64,000 nucleotides of DNA, from assembly GCA_965230985.1 (NCBI GenBank), contig OZ246399.1, forward strand, positions 124,001 to 188,000. The letters are read 5' to 3'. The translations under genes and the position numbers were made by a program. Positions within the stretch are counted from its first letter, which is position 1. Every line of letters starts with the position of its first letter. Below, piece by piece: positions 63,652-64,000 of the stretch. Source of the stretch: UBA2211 sp035404185 (GTDB lineage Bacteria; Patescibacteriota; Minisyncoccia; Minisyncoccales; Minisyncoccaceae). The notes beneath the pieces are model-generated. The model was not told the origin of the DNA. It searched no databases and was given only the letters and a program-made list of their open reading frames with translations.

Positions 63652-64000
63652 ATGGATCAAAACATACTATTGATAGTCTTTATCGTCTTAGGTTATTTTT
63701 TCGGTTCTATTCCTTTTGGATATATCATTACTAAATTAAAGAATATTGACATTCAAAAACAGGGAAGTGGTAATATCGGAGCAACTAATGTTTCAAGGGT
63801 CTTGGGATTTAAATATGCAATCATTGTTGGATTATTAGACGTTTTAAAGGTTATCTTACCTGCAATTATTGCAAAACAATATCTAACTAACGATTGGTAC
63901 GTTTGTTTGGCAATTATTGCCCCTATGCTTGGACATCTTTTTCCGTTTTGGCTTAAATTTAAGGGAGGAAAAGCTGTATCGAGTGTTTTTGCTTCAATGA
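63652..64000 (+). CDS. plsY: Glycerol-3-phosphate acyltransferase PlsY (3' end outside window)
   Basis: The first 116 codons are visible. It is a polytopic membrane protein with GYFFGSIPFGYIITK at the start, the catalytic and phosphate-binding loop GSGNIGATNVSRVLG, and PMLGHLFPFWLKFKGGKAV, all diagnostic for PlsY. It acylates glycerol-3-phosphate from acyl-phosphate to begin phospholipid synthesis. A TATAAT at 63629-63634, just after tRNA-Pro, could be its -10. Only the C-terminal part is missing. Confidence 0.95.
   Translation, partial: MDQNILLIVFIVLGYFFGSIPFGYIITKLKNIDIQKQGSGNIGATNVSRVLGFKYAIIVGLLDVLKVILPAIIAKQYLTNDWYVCLAIIAPMLGHLFPFWLKFKGGKAVSSVFASM

Noticed and set aside
1..64000. Insertion sequences or prophage
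   Set aside because: No transposase, integrase or phage structural module was found apart from the isolated S74 domain, which sits in a surface-protein operon.

Overview
The window looks like a chromosomal segment of a Candidate Phyla Radiation (Patescibacteria, probably Parcubacteria-type) bacterium. The evidence is an AT-rich, tightly packed gene order, very short or missing leaders, and a complete type IV pilus locus with CPR-style small pilins. Further evidence is T4SS-pilin-like proteins, a TraD-like ATPase paired with a CPR-type membrane partner, and very little metabolism. TGA is used as a stop codon (for example at 249-251, in an ATGA overlap), so this is genetic code 11 and not the UGA-Gly code of Gracilibacteria or SR1. 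The lineage assignment is an inference from gene content; no rRNA is present.

Layout. 1-9.4 kb: a minus-strand type IV pilus operon, pilM-pilN-pilO-small protein-pilB-pilT-pilC, then pilA with its own promoter, then pilD and three pseudopilins; the last is cut by the window edge. 9.4-19.5 kb: a plus-strand block with comFC, tRNAs, a transglutaminase-like protein, a degenerate sirtuin, DedA, RNase HI, NUDIX, a polytopic membrane protein and recG. 19.6-28.4 kb (minus): a YafQ/DinJ-type toxin-antitoxin pair, a glycosyltransferase, a TraD-like ATPase with its membrane partner, a sigma-region-4/HARE-HTH regulator and secF/secD. 28.5-30.8 kb (plus): tsaD, prsW, hsp20. 30.8-41.8 kb (minus): three T4SS-pilin-like proteins, a methyltransferase, gyrA, an MBL protein, many tRNAs, rplS, a metalloprotease, ftsH and an S1 protein. 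41.9-61.6 kb (mostly minus): a 3D-domain protein, HNH nuclease, rbfA, infB, NYN RNase, VanW, htrA, HU, rny, a surface-fibre cluster (S74 plus DUF2341/glycine-rich), clpP, tig and nusA. 61.7-64 kb (plus): cca, then a 357-bp cluster of four perfect parS sites interleaved with tRNA genes and an iteron array, then plsY (cut by the edge).

Twenty-one tRNA genes are present and most lack an encoded CCA, which fits the cca gene at 61.7 kb. Promoters are readable as TTGACA/TTGACT-like -35 boxes, 16-18 bp spacers and TATAAT-like -10 boxes. Several place the start site at or within a few bases of the start codon (leaderless).

The most interesting items are these. (a) The parS/iteron/tRNA cluster next to a change of gene orientation suggests the origin side of the chromosome. 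(b) Three nuclease-like genes sit directly 5' of tRNA genes; two end inside the tRNA and take their stop codon from it. (c) The nusA and NYN-RNase leaders contain terminator-like hairpins. (d) A sirtuin lacks its catalytic His and zinc module and sits beside a transglutaminase-like gene. (e) Two related tRNAs, Ala(CGC) and Val(CAC), look remoulded from one another. (f) Two unrelated pilin genes share a leader motif.
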